Under the pieces are notes generated by a model that saw nothing but the letters and a program-made list of their open reading frames with translations, was not told the DNA's origin and did not search any database. Of a DNA stretch of 64,000 nt, positions 27,556-36,200 are shown one piece after another. Position 1 is the stretch's first letter. Each line of letters starts with the position of its first letter. A program made the position numbers and the translations under genes. Source of the stretch: Ignavibacteria bacterium (GTDB taxonomy: Bacteria > Bacteroidota > Ignavibacteria > UBA10030 > SZUA-254); the NCBI GenBank assembly GCA_016178595.1, contig JACOSY010000005.1, positions 41,403 through 105,402 on the forward strand, in the 5' to 3' direction.

Positions 27556-27943
27556 GGTAACGGTGATGCAATATACGAACAATGGCGTTCTGAATCAACT
27601 ACCTTCTTGCCGATTCATTGCTTTTCTATCTGTGATTTCTTATTTTGATGACAAGTTCAGGAGTTAGGGCATTCCTTCCAGCCGAACTCTTTCATGCTAC
27701 TGCACGGTAAAGGGCAATGAAACCTGCATGAAAAGTCCATTCGCAGACTTCCGACCACAATCCATCCGGATCATCTTTACGTGTACTGCATTTCTCGTCC
27801 TTGCAGTGTCAGTCGGAAATTTTTCGGAATCGAACCGCAGTCGGTTCGCGTCATTGATACTGGGCTTGTCGACCACGATATCATCATGAACTATGTTCGA
27901 CAGCAGACGAGGAAAATAAAACAGTATCTGAGAGAAGCCACTC
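27556..27943. other. Intergenic region without a recognised gene
   Basis: 388 nt holding the tRNA promoter and otherwise no supported feature. A 53-codon frame at 27728-27889 (+) and longer minus frames were considered and not accepted. Confidence 0.5.
27570..27598 (-). promoter_or_regulatory. Promoter of tRNA-Ala
   Basis: Minus strand: TTGATT, 17 nt, TATATT, placed about 15 nt before the mature 5' end. Confidence 0.65.
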
Positions 27944-28354
27944 ATGAAAACAACCCGATACACTGGACTACTCTTGGTGAGTATACTCGTCGCATGGTCA
28001 TCGTGGGTATGCAAGGATAGCGTCACCGACAACAGTATCACCGAGATCGTCTTTCCGGACTCGAACGTGAGTTACGGTAAGCAGGTGGAGCCGCTCTTCC
28101 TCCGCGCCTGCGCAATCCCAGGCTGCCACGATCGAGAGACGATGGCAGCAGGCGTAAGCTTCGAGACGTACCAGGACGCTCTTTCCAAGCCCCTCATCAT
28201 CATCCCGCATGATACGGTAAACAGCATTCTTGTTTGGACGCTGGAAAGAAAAAACGGGAAGCCTCTCATGCCGCCGGCATACCGTCCGCAACTTTCGTTG
28301 AATCAGAAGGAAGGATTAAAGCGCTGGATTTACGACTATGCGAAGAATAATTAA
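27944..28354 (+). CDS. Secreted cytochrome-c-like protein with CxxxxCH motif
   Basis: A 136-residue exported protein with N-terminal hydrophobic signal (GLLLVSILVAWSSW, then a cysteine that may be lipid-modified). The segment SYGKQVEPLFLRACAIPGCH resembles Planctomycete-type cytochrome c domains, and KPLMPPAYRPQLS supplies a methionine that could be the distal ligand. However the heme motif is CAIPGCH, with four rather than two residues between cysteines, so covalent heme attachment is uncertain. It is convergent with nuoF. Confidence 0.65.
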   Translation: MKTTRYTGLLLVSILVAWSSWVCKDSVTDNSITEIVFPDSNVSYGKQVEPLFLRACAIPGCHDRETMAAGVSFETYQDALSKPLIIIPHDTVNSILVWTLERKNGKPLMPPAYRPQLSLNQKEGLKRWIYDYAKNN

Positions 28355-29658
28355 GCGTCGAATGTCGTCACAAGGTGAGGCGGCGTAACGGGCTTCGGGG
28401 CTGTGGGCGATTTTTTCGCTCGCGCTTCAAATTCCTCACGGAATTTACGAATAACACTCTGCACCGGCCATGCAGCAGCATCTCCGAGAGCGCAGATCGT
28501 GTTCCCTTCAATGTTGTTGGCAACATCCATCAGCAAATCAATGTCGCTCATCGTACCGTCACCCGCCAGGAATCGGTTCAAAATCTTTTCCATCCATCCG
28601 CATCCTTCCCGGCACGGCGTACACTGGCCGCACGATTCATGATGATAGAAGTGCGCGATTCGTGCAAGAACTTTAAGTACGTCCGTGTCCTCATCCATAA
28701 CGATGACGCCGCCGGTACCGATCGCTGTTCCAACAGCCTTCAGTGAATCGGCGTCCATCTTCACACCCTCGATCTCTTCGCCACGAAGCCACATTGTTGA
28801 TGAACCGCCGGGAATGACTGCTTTGATCTTCTTTTCGCCCGGAACACCGCCTGCATAGTTGTAGATGAGATCGGTGAGAAGAATGCCTGTGGGGAATTCG
28901 TAAACACCCGGCTTATTCACATGACCGCTGATGCCATAGAGAAGCGTACCCGGTTGCTTCGGAGCGCCGATCTTCCAGTACCACTCGGCCCCGCGATTCA
29001 GGATGATCGGAACGTTTGCAATCGTTTCAATATTGTTGATGGTCGTAGGACAACCGTAGAGACCAACTTGTGCAGGAAAGGGAGGCTTCACGCGCGGATA
29101 GCCGCGCTCACCTTGCAGGGAGTTCATGAGCGCAGACTCTTCCCCGCAGATGTACGCACCTGCCCCGCGGTAGATGACGAACTCGGTACCGAACCCCGTT
29201 CCGAGGATATTCTTGCCGATGTAGTTCCTCGCGTAAGCATCATCAACAGCTTTCTGGAGTATCGCGATCCACTTCGCGTACTCACCGCGAATGTACGTGT
29301 AAACGGTCGTAACGCCCATTGCGTAAGCTGCAATGATCGCTCCTTCGATGAAGAGGTGCGGGTTGCATTCGAATATCTGCCGGTCCTTAAACGTTCCAGG
29401 CTCGCTCTCGTCGCCGTTAGCACAGAGATACTTCGGCTTCGTCGACTGTTTCGGCATGAAGCTCCACTTCATTCCGGTTGGGAAGCAAGCACCGCCACGG
29501 CCGCGAAGGTTCGACTTCTTCACCTCTTCAATGATCTCCTCGGGTTTCATCCCCATGGCTTTCCGGAGCGCTTGGTAGCCACCGTGTCGCTCGTAGACGT
29601 CGAGTTGGTGAAGGTTCGGGATGTCGGGAAGTATCAGTTTCTCGGTAAATTCGGACAT
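28351..29658 (-). CDS. nuoF: NADH-quinone oxidoreductase subunit F
   Basis: The NADH- and FMN-binding subunit of complex I, 435 residues. LRGRGGACFPTGMKW is the NADH/FMN glycine-rich site, GAGAYICGEESAL the second FMN segment, and ESCGQCTPCREGCGW holds the N3 4Fe-4S cluster with a fourth cysteine in NTICALGD. It is the last cistron of nuoABCDEF, separated from nuoE by a 120-nt spacer with a hairpin. Confidence 0.97.
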   Translation of the reverse strand: MSEFTEKLILPDIPNLHQLDVYERHGGYQALRKAMGMKPEEIIEEVKKSNLRGRGGACFPTGMKWSFMPKQSTKPKYLCANGDESEPGTFKDRQIFECNPHLFIEGAIIAAYAMGVTTVYTYIRGEYAKWIAILQKAVDDAYARNYIGKNILGTGFGTEFVIYRGAGAYICGEESALMNSLQGERGYPRVKPPFPAQVGLYGCPTTINNIETIANVPIILNRGAEWYWKIGAPKQPGTLLYGISGHVNKPGVYEFPTGILLTDLIYNYAGGVPGEKKIKAVIPGGSSTMWLRGEEIEGVKMDADSLKAVGTAIGTGGVIVMDEDTDVLKVLARIAHFYHHESCGQCTPCREGCGWMEKILNRFLAGDGTMSDIDLLMDVANNIEGNTICALGDAAAWPVQSVIRKFREEFEARAKKSPTAPKPVTPPHLVTTFDA

Positions 29659-29680
29659 GAAGTCAATTCAAAATTAAAAA

Positions 29681-29703
29681 GTCTCCCGAAGGGGTTCCTT
29701 CGG
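29681..29703 (-). terminator. Hairpin between nuoE and nuoF
   Basis: CCGAAGG-AACC-CCTTCGG in the transcript, followed after a short gap by CTTTTTAATTTT. It resembles a weak terminator or processing site inside the operon, upstream of nuoF. Confidence 0.45.
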
Positions 29704-29778
29704 AAGATGCCTTCGGCAAATTTTTTTTAAAGGAGGGAAGGCTCCAAAAATCTTATGTTCGGGTTTCTCGCACATCAC

Positions 29779-30249
29779 TCAACCTTTCGACCACTCATCG
29801 AGAAGCCTTTCAACCTTTTCGGTCGAGAGGTTTTCGTAGTACTCGTCGTTTGCCTGCAGCATCGGAGCGGTGCCGCAGGAGCCAAGGCACTCAACTTCAG
29901 TGACAGTGAATCGTTGGTCGAGTGTAATTTCGCCGCGCTTCACGTGGAGTCGCTTGCAGATATGGTCAAGGAGTTCCTCGCCGCCACGCAGCAGGCACGA
30001 CACGTTCGTACATACCTGCAAGTGATACTTTCCCACCGGCTTCGTGTTGAACATCGTGTAAAAGGTCACAACGCCATAAACGTGACTGACCGGAAGCTGC
30101 AACAAATCCGCCACGTACTGCATTGACTCGGGTGAAATCCAGCCGTGTTGTTCTTGGATCATCCAGAGCACAGGAAGAGACAGTGACTTGGTCGTGGGGT
30201 ACTGAGACTTCAACCGCTCGAGCTTTTCGAAATTTTCTTTGGATAACAT
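29779..30249 (-). CDS. nuoE: NADH-quinone oxidoreductase subunit E
   Basis: A 156-residue thioredoxin-fold subunit carrying the N1a 2Fe-2S cluster. Ligands are in VCTNVSCLLRGG (C-x4-C) and VECLGSCGTAP (C-x3-C). It works with NuoF in the NADH-oxidising module. Confidence 0.96.
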   Translation of the reverse strand: MLSKENFEKLERLKSQYPTTKSLSLPVLWMIQEQHGWISPESMQYVADLLQLPVSHVYGVVTFYTMFNTKPVGKYHLQVCTNVSCLLRGGEELLDHICKRLHVKRGEITLDQRFTVTEVECLGSCGTAPMLQANDEYYENLSTEKVERLLDEWSKG

Positions 30250-30255
30250 TGGATT

Positions 30256-30316
30256 TAAGTCAAAAATAAAAATTCAAAAAGTAAAAATATTTTTTTGACT
30301 TTTTGCTTTTGAATTG
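30256..30316. repeat. A/T-rich inverted repeat between nuoD and nuoE
   Basis: AATTCAAAAAGT and ACTTTTTGCTTTTGAATT form an imperfect, nearly pure A/T hairpin filling the spacer. Its role is unclear; it could slow transcription or be cut by an RNase. Confidence 0.45.
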
Positions 30317-31588
30317 TTACTTATCCGCTTCTCCCATCACGGGATCCACGCTGCCGATGATTGCGACGACGTCGGAGATCATCTGGCCTTTGAGCATCAC
30401 CGGTAGTGATTGGAGATTGACGAATGACGGAGAGCGGATTTTCAATCGCCAGGGATATCCTTCCCCATGACTGACGAGATAGAAGCCAAGCTCACCTTTT
30501 GATCCTTCGATTGCTTGATAGATCTCGCCAATCGGAGGATTGATGCCGAAGTTCACGATCATAAAATCATGGATCAATTCTTCCATCTTGCTGTACGTAC
30601 GTTCTTTCTTCGGCAGGACGCGTTTCGGGTCACTCGCGTTGATCTGACCGTTCGGAATCTTGTCGAGTGCCTGATACAGAATCTTCACACTTTCTTTCAT
30701 TTCCTGCATGCGGACGTAGAATCGCGCAAGCGTATCGCAATCATGATACACAGGGATGTCGAAATCGAGCTCAGGATAGGAGAGGTATGGCTCATCGCGC
30801 CGCAAGTCATGTTCGACGCCACAGGCGCGAAGCATTGGACCGGTTAATCCAATATTGATCGCATCGGCAGGGGATATGTAGCCAATGCCTTCACACCGAT
30901 CGATGAAGATCTTGTTCTTGATGAGGAGCTTTTCACTTTCATGCAGGTTCTCACTGAACTGATCGAGGAATGCACGAATTGCGGCTGTCGTCTCATCGCT
31001 CATATCTTGCGCAAGACCTCCAATGCGCGTGAAGCTCGTTGTGAAACGAACGCCGGTGAGCAAATCCCAAATATCCTGAATTTTTTCTCGCTCGCGGAAT
31101 CCCCACAAAAGTACAGTGACTGCGCCGACGTCCATCGCCATCGTCCCAAGCCAGACGAGATGGCTTGCGAGACGCGCAAGCTCACAGCATATGACGCGAA
31201 TGAACTGCGCGCGCCGCGGAACCTCGATGCCGGCAAGCTTCTCCACCGCAAGCACATAAGCAACGTTATTCGCAAGCGGCGAAAGATAGTCCAACCGATC
31301 TGTATGTGGAATGAACTCGTGATACGTCGTATTCTCGGCGATCTTCTCATAACCGCGGTGGAGGTATCCGAGATCGGGGACAGCAGATACGATCGTTTCA
31401 CCATCCAACCGAACCAGGAGGCGCAGCACACCGTGTGTTGCCGGATGCTGTGGTCCCATGTTGAGAATCATGTCGTTCTCGAGGGGATCGTCGAACGTGA
31501 CGCTCGTGTCCTGGTCTTCGAGCGCGCGAAAAATTCTCTTCTTCGGATCGACCGTCGTTGTATCCATACGTACTTCGTTACTCGACAA
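30317..31588 (-). CDS. nuoD: NADH-quinone oxidoreductase subunit D
   Basis: The 49-kDa-type subunit, 423 residues, forming the quinone pocket with NuoB. MGPQHPATHGVLRLLVRLDG and DLGYLHRGYEKIAE are the N-terminal signatures, with the quinone-site histidine in the first. The gene follows nuoC after a three-nt gap. Confidence 0.97.
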   Translation of the reverse strand: MSSNEVRMDTTTVDPKKRIFRALEDQDTSVTFDDPLENDMILNMGPQHPATHGVLRLLVRLDGETIVSAVPDLGYLHRGYEKIAENTTYHEFIPHTDRLDYLSPLANNVAYVLAVEKLAGIEVPRRAQFIRVICCELARLASHLVWLGTMAMDVGAVTVLLWGFREREKIQDIWDLLTGVRFTTSFTRIGGLAQDMSDETTAAIRAFLDQFSENLHESEKLLIKNKIFIDRCEGIGYISPADAINIGLTGPMLRACGVEHDLRRDEPYLSYPELDFDIPVYHDCDTLARFYVRMQEMKESVKILYQALDKIPNGQINASDPKRVLPKKERTYSKMEELIHDFMIVNFGINPPIGEIYQAIEGSKGELGFYLVSHGEGYPWRLKIRSPSFVNLQSLPVMLKGQMISDVVAIIGSVDPVMGEADK

Positions 31589-31591
31589 GCA

Positions 31592-32074
31592 TTATTTTCG
31601 GGGAAGAGCAAGCGAGCCGGGAATTCCCATGAGAGGGAAATCCTTCCGCAGTGGATGGTGCTCGAATTCCTCCGGCATGTACATGCGGCGAAGATCGGGG
31701 TGATCATCGAAGACGATGCCGAACATGTCGTACGCTTCGCGTTCCTGCCAGTTTGCGCCTGACCATACGCTGGTCACCGATAGGACGTGCAGGTCGGACT
31801 CGTCGATACGAACTTTGAGCCGAAGGCGGAACTTGTTCTTCAGGGAGAAGAGATTGTACACTACTTCGTAGCGGTCATCGGGTCTGTAGTAATCTGCACC
31901 GAGGAGGTCTCGCAATGAATCGAAGTGCAGCTCGTCATCGTCATGGAGAAATCGACACACATCGACGATTGCTTTCTTCTTCAAGACGACGGTAAGCTCG
32001 CCCCGATATTCATTGATAAATTCGATGGACTCGCTGAACCGAGCAGTGAGCTTTTCAACAACCGTATCTTTCAT
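31592..32074 (-). CDS. nuoC: NADH-quinone oxidoreductase subunit C
   Basis: The 30-kDa subunit, 160 residues. The C-terminal signature WQEREAYDMFGIVFDDHPDL is intact. The ATG at 32074 follows the nuoB stop by four nt; the frame is open to 32128 but that start would overlap nuoB by 50 nt. Confidence 0.95.
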   Translation of the reverse strand: MKDTVVEKLTARFSESIEFINEYRGELTVVLKKKAIVDVCRFLHDDDELHFDSLRDLLGADYYRPDDRYEVVYNLFSLKNKFRLRLKVRIDESDLHVLSVTSVWSGANWQEREAYDMFGIVFDDHPDLRRMYMPEEFEHHPLRKDFPLMGIPGSLALPRK

Positions 32075-32078
32075 GCGC

Positions 32079-32576
32079 TCAGGCGTGTTCTTCGATATAA
32101 ATTTTCTCTCGCTGGCCCGGCTTTTCACCGCGCTCGATTTTCTTTTGAATTTCCATCAAACCTTTCAGGAGGTTGTCGGGGCGGGGCGGGCACCCTGCGA
32201 CATACACGTCAACGGGGACGAAGAGATCGATGCCCTGGACGACTGAATACGAGCGATACATCCCGCCCGTGGACGTGCAGGCGCCCATGGCGATGACCCA
32301 CTTGGGATCCGGCATCTGGTCATAAATCTTCCGGACGACGTGCGACATCTTGTACGTCACCGTTCCGGCAACAATCATGAGATCGCTCTGGCGAGGAGAG
32401 AAGCGAAATGCTTCAGAGCCAAAACGCGCTACATCGTACCGCGGACCGGCAAAGGACATCATCTCGATTGCACAACACGAAATCCCCATCGGCATCGGCC
32501 ACAGGGAATTTTTCCGCGCCCAGCCGGCGATGTCATCAAGTCGAGTCGTTAAAAATCCTTCAGTGGCAGAATTCAT
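32079..32576 (-). CDS. nuoB: NADH-quinone oxidoreductase subunit B
   Basis: The 20-kDa subunit that binds the terminal N2 cluster, about 165 residues. Adjacent cysteines are in [11 protein letters not shown], with further ligands in [14 protein letters not shown] and [12 protein letters not shown]. The ATG at 32576 overlaps the nuoA stop as ATGA; another in-frame ATG lies two codons upstream. Confidence 0.96.
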   Translation of the reverse strand: MNSATEGFLTTRLDDIAGWARKNSLWPMPMGISCCAIEMMSFAGPRYDVARFGSEAFRFSPRQSDLMIVAGTVTYKMSHVVRKIYDQMPDPKWVIAMGACTSTGGMYRSYSVVQGIDLFVPVDVYVAGCPPRPDNLLKGLMEIQKKIERGEKPGQREKIYIEEHA

Positions 32577-32929
32577 TCCCATTCAAGCGCACCTTTTTTC
32601 CATAAGTATACATATCCTAACATAAGAATCGCGATGAAGACAAACATCTCGACAAACCCGAACAGACCCAGCAGCCGAAAGTTGACAGCCCATGGATAGA
32701 GAAAGACGACTTCAATGTCGAACAGGATGAAGAGCATGGCGACCATGTAGTACTTCACCGAAACGCGCTCGCGAGCCGACTTCACAGGCTCCATGCCGCT
32801 TTCGTAGGTGGAGAGTTTTATATCCGTTGGGTTTTTTGGACCGAACCACTCGCTTGCTTTCGACATAACGACGCCGAAGCCAATACCGGTGAGGATCATG
32901 ATGCCGATGGGAATGTAGTGTTCGAGCAT
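32573..32929 (-). CDS. nuoA: NADH-quinone oxidoreductase subunit A
   Basis: A 118-residue, three-helix membrane subunit. [20 protein letters not shown] and [13 protein letters not shown] are the conserved loop and second helix. The ATG at 32929 gives the usual MLEHYIP N-terminus; a TTG at 32950 would add seven residues. It is the first gene of the nuoABCDEF operon. Confidence 0.95.
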   Translation of the reverse strand: MLEHYIPIGIMILTGIGFGVVMSKASEWFGPKNPTDIKLSTYESGMEPVKSARERVSVKYYMVAMLFILFDIEVVFLYPWAVNFRLLGLFGFVEMFVFIAILMLGYVYLWKKGALEWE

Positions 32930-32961
32930 AAAGACGAGTAATTCTATCAATATTCAATAAA

Positions 32962-32990
32962 AAGGTAGGGAAAAAGAGGCTGAATTGCAA
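32962..32990 (-). promoter_or_regulatory. Possible promoter of the nuoABCDEF operon
   Basis: Minus strand: TTGCAA, 17 nt, TACCTT, ending about 30 nt before nuoA. Confidence 0.45.
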
Positions 32991-33029
32991 ACGACAAATC
33001 GGGGGAATGAGCACACCAGCTCACGGGTC

Positions 33030-33077
33030 GATAAAAAAGCTCGACCCTGCTCGGGCTACCGATTGAGCAGGGTCGAG
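33030..33077 (-). terminator. Rho-independent terminator of the surface protein gene
   Basis: A perfect 13-pair stem (CTCGACCCTGCTC with GAGCAGGGTCGAG) and 12-nt loop, followed on the minus strand by CTTTTTTAT. It separates the surface protein transcript from the nuo promoter. Confidence 0.85.
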
Positions 33078-33156
33078 GTAGTACGTTTCGCGCTGACGCG
33101 CTGGGGGAACAACCTTATTTCACATCCCGATCCCCACAAAGAACGTCGCGATGACT

Positions 33157-33224
33157 ATCCTTCAGTGCGGACTTAGCTGCGCCCCCGATAAAACGCATCG
33201 GGGGCTTGCTAAGTCTGGAAGGAT
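33157..33224. repeat. 68-nt imperfect palindrome at the end of the surface protein gene
   Basis: Three nested stems: ATCCTTC/GAAGGAT, GACTTAGC/GCTAAGTC and GCCCCCGAT/ATCGGGGGC, around a seven-nt loop. It begins three nt beyond the stop codon at 33227 and precedes the terminator, so the mRNA 3' end would be strongly protected. Confidence 0.75.
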
Positions 33225-33226
33225 CG

Positions 33227-36200
33227 TCACTTCACTAGCATCATCTTCTTCATGATGACGTGAGTCTGGCCGTTTACCATCGTGCCGTCTTCTTGCTCGG
33301 TCAGGCTTGTCGCCGTCAACCTGTAGAAGTAGATTCCGGATGATAAGCTGCTTGCATCGAACTCGACCTCCTGCACGCCATCTTCCATCTCTTCCTGATT
33401 CAACAGGGTAACGACTTTCTGTCCGAGCGTGTTGTAGACTTCCAGCGTAACGATGGAAGCTTCAGGCAGATCGAACGAGATCGTTGTCGTTGGGTTGAAT
33501 GGATTCGGGTAGTTCTGATGCAGCTCGTACGCCGCAGGCGGTGTGTATTGAACCGCCGGACCTACAGGCTCTATATACTCCGGTACGCTGCCCGGACCCG
33601 CTGTTCGCAGGTACGGCACTTCTTTCAGCGTACGGCAGCCGGTAAGCTTGACCTTCACGCAACTCCAGCTTTGGGTATCGATCGGGCAGCCGGCAAATGA
33701 TGCGTTCAGGAGCTTCGAGATGCAGTCGTAATCCGACGCCGATGTTCCGGAGATCGGCGGCACACCTGTTGCCAGGTATTGATTGAGCAGCGACATAATC
33801 GAATCCACCGTCAGACCGTTGAACGCCGCCGTGTTACACTGCGGGTTCTTATGATCGTCATAGACCAGACCACCGAATCCGGGTGGGAACTTCACGTACT
33901 GGCTTGCCAGGATGTTCAACTGCAATGCCAGGGCATTCGCATACGTCTGGTTATTGTGCTTATCCGGTGGCAACCCTTTTTGTTGCCTCAAAATGGGTGC
34001 CGCCGTGTTTGGCTGACCGTTTTTGTCGAAGAAGTCCAACCAGCGCGGTTTACTGGTGTGAACCAGATCCCCGGCTCGCGTCACCTTGATCAGCGACTTC
34101 TGCACATCGCCATACTTCACGTAAATCACCGAGTGTCCTCCTGCCGGAGCACCCGTCGTGAACAAGAACGGATGAGACGTGGTCACTATCTGTTGTTGCA
34201 GCTCCTGACCGACGTCCACAAGGTTCGGCATCGGCAGACGAAGGATCTGTTTGAGTGTGTCTGTTGGGTCAACGCGCTTTTCCGGCGGACCCGGCAAGAC
34301 ACCCTTCTTTACAACTACAGTTGTCCCGCCTTTCGTCGACCAGATGTAAGCGACTTTTAAGAGTGCACCCTTGAGTCCGATGCCGTCAATCTGGATGATA
34401 GCCGGCGATGGAAGTGGTGGACAGTTGTTGAAGTCAAAGTCCCATACCTTATTCTTTGGCGGATCTGCCGGGCCAACCAAAGCGCAGGTGTATGAGAGCT
34501 GCTTGTTCTTTTCATCTCCCCAGACGTTGAGAATGCGAGTCGTCATATTGAACACCACGCGCAACTTCGTGAAGATCGGTTGTGGCTGCTTCAGGTTGAG
34601 TTTGAACTCCACCTTATCCGGCTTGCACTTGATCGCCTTGAGCTTATTCTGCGTATTCTGGCTCAACGCGCGTGCCCAATCGGCGTACGTCGCTGTGCGG
34701 AAGGTCGAGTCGGTCAAGCCTGCGGCGTTACCCCAGTTGACGTTGTAGTCTCGACACTCAGTAATGTCAACAGTCATGATACCGCCCTTCGGATCGCTCG
34801 TCGTGTAACCTGCAGGGACCTCTTCGGTCACGGTATAGGTTCCAATCGGTAGCGCGATGCACACCGTGCTGCTCGCATCGGTGCAGTTCCGAATTGTGTG
34901 GTTCGCAGCGTCGGTCACATTAAAGCAGACCGAGACCGGCACTCCACCTTCACCCGGATCAAGCTGGTTATTGTGGTTTGCATCATAATACTTGAAGATG
35001 CACAACCGACCGGTGCATGACTGGTTGCCGAAGTCGTTGCCTGTTGTGCTGTTTGTGCCGCTCTCGATAACAATCTTGGGAGGATCGGGCGTCGTCTGCG
35101 TCCATCCGGCCTGCGGCACTTCTGTGAGAGTGTACGAGCCCGGCGGCAGATCCATGAAGCAGTAGTTGCCCGATGCATCGGTGACGACACATGTGGTTGA
35201 TGTTCCTGCCGGACCCGTAGGCGGAGGCGGAGGCGGCGGCTTCGGACACGAGAAGTCGCAGTTCGCGCCCGGACTATTGCCGACACAGTGGAGAACACGC
35301 TTCACGACATACAGCGTATCATACGGCGGATCCTCACGCACCAGGTACGTGTTGAAGCCGAAGTAATTGGCTGCGCCCGGTGGAATGGTATTGATCGTCG
35401 TGCTCATGCGCGTTGGATCTTTGTTCACCATCTTCAGGCCCATACTCGGCACTTCGATCTCGAAGAAGACGTCGAAGAAGCTGTATGCGGGGAACGAATT
35501 CCCCTGGATCGCTCCATACGACCGACGATCAGTCTTATGTCTGATGATGAACGTATCGTTGTTCGGGAAGTACGGCTCCGGTAGCGTTCCCTTCAGCTCG
35601 AGCAGTGTGATTTCCGTCTGCATCGAATCGGCAGCAGTCCCTCCGGAAGGATTCGCGCGTCGGATCGTCGTCGGACCTGAAGCGCAGAGGGGAATGTCCT
35701 GCTGTGGCACACCATACGGACTGATGGTGATCTGCGCAGTCGTGTAGCCGAGGAAGTCGATTCCACCGGTCGTCGGGAACACAGAAGGATCAGGTCGATC
35801 GGAAGGACGTGTGGCACAGATTGTCCATCCTGGTAGACCCGGCTCACCCGGTTTGTCGTTCACGCCGTTACCATTCAGGTCGTTGAACTTCTTACCGTAG
35901 ATCGAGCCATTCCTGAAGTTACCAAAGTCGATGCCGTTGATCGCTTGGTTCGGCGCAACGTTGAGTGTGTAGAACGGCAAACCACCGGTCTGCATCCAGC
36001 CGGCTTGAAGAACTTCTTCAACACGGTAGGTGCCGGGGGGGAGAGCGGGGAAGCAGTAGTTTCCAGCAGCATCCGTTACAGCGCTGTAGACAACTCCAGC
36101 GGCGTCGGTAGCTTTAATCTTCCATCCGGCTAATCCAGGCTCACCGGGATCCTTGACGCCGTTGCCGTTAAGATCATTGTACTTCATGCCGCAAATGCTG

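Noticed and set aside
27352..27582. Minus-strand frame reading AVAQLGERVNGIHEVEGSIP
   Set aside because: This is the familiar spurious translation of a tRNA gene, here tRNA-Ala.
27728..27889. Plus-strand 53-codon frame with a hydrophobic stretch
   Set aside because: There is no ribosome site, promoter or recognisable family, and the segment is short enough to be chance.
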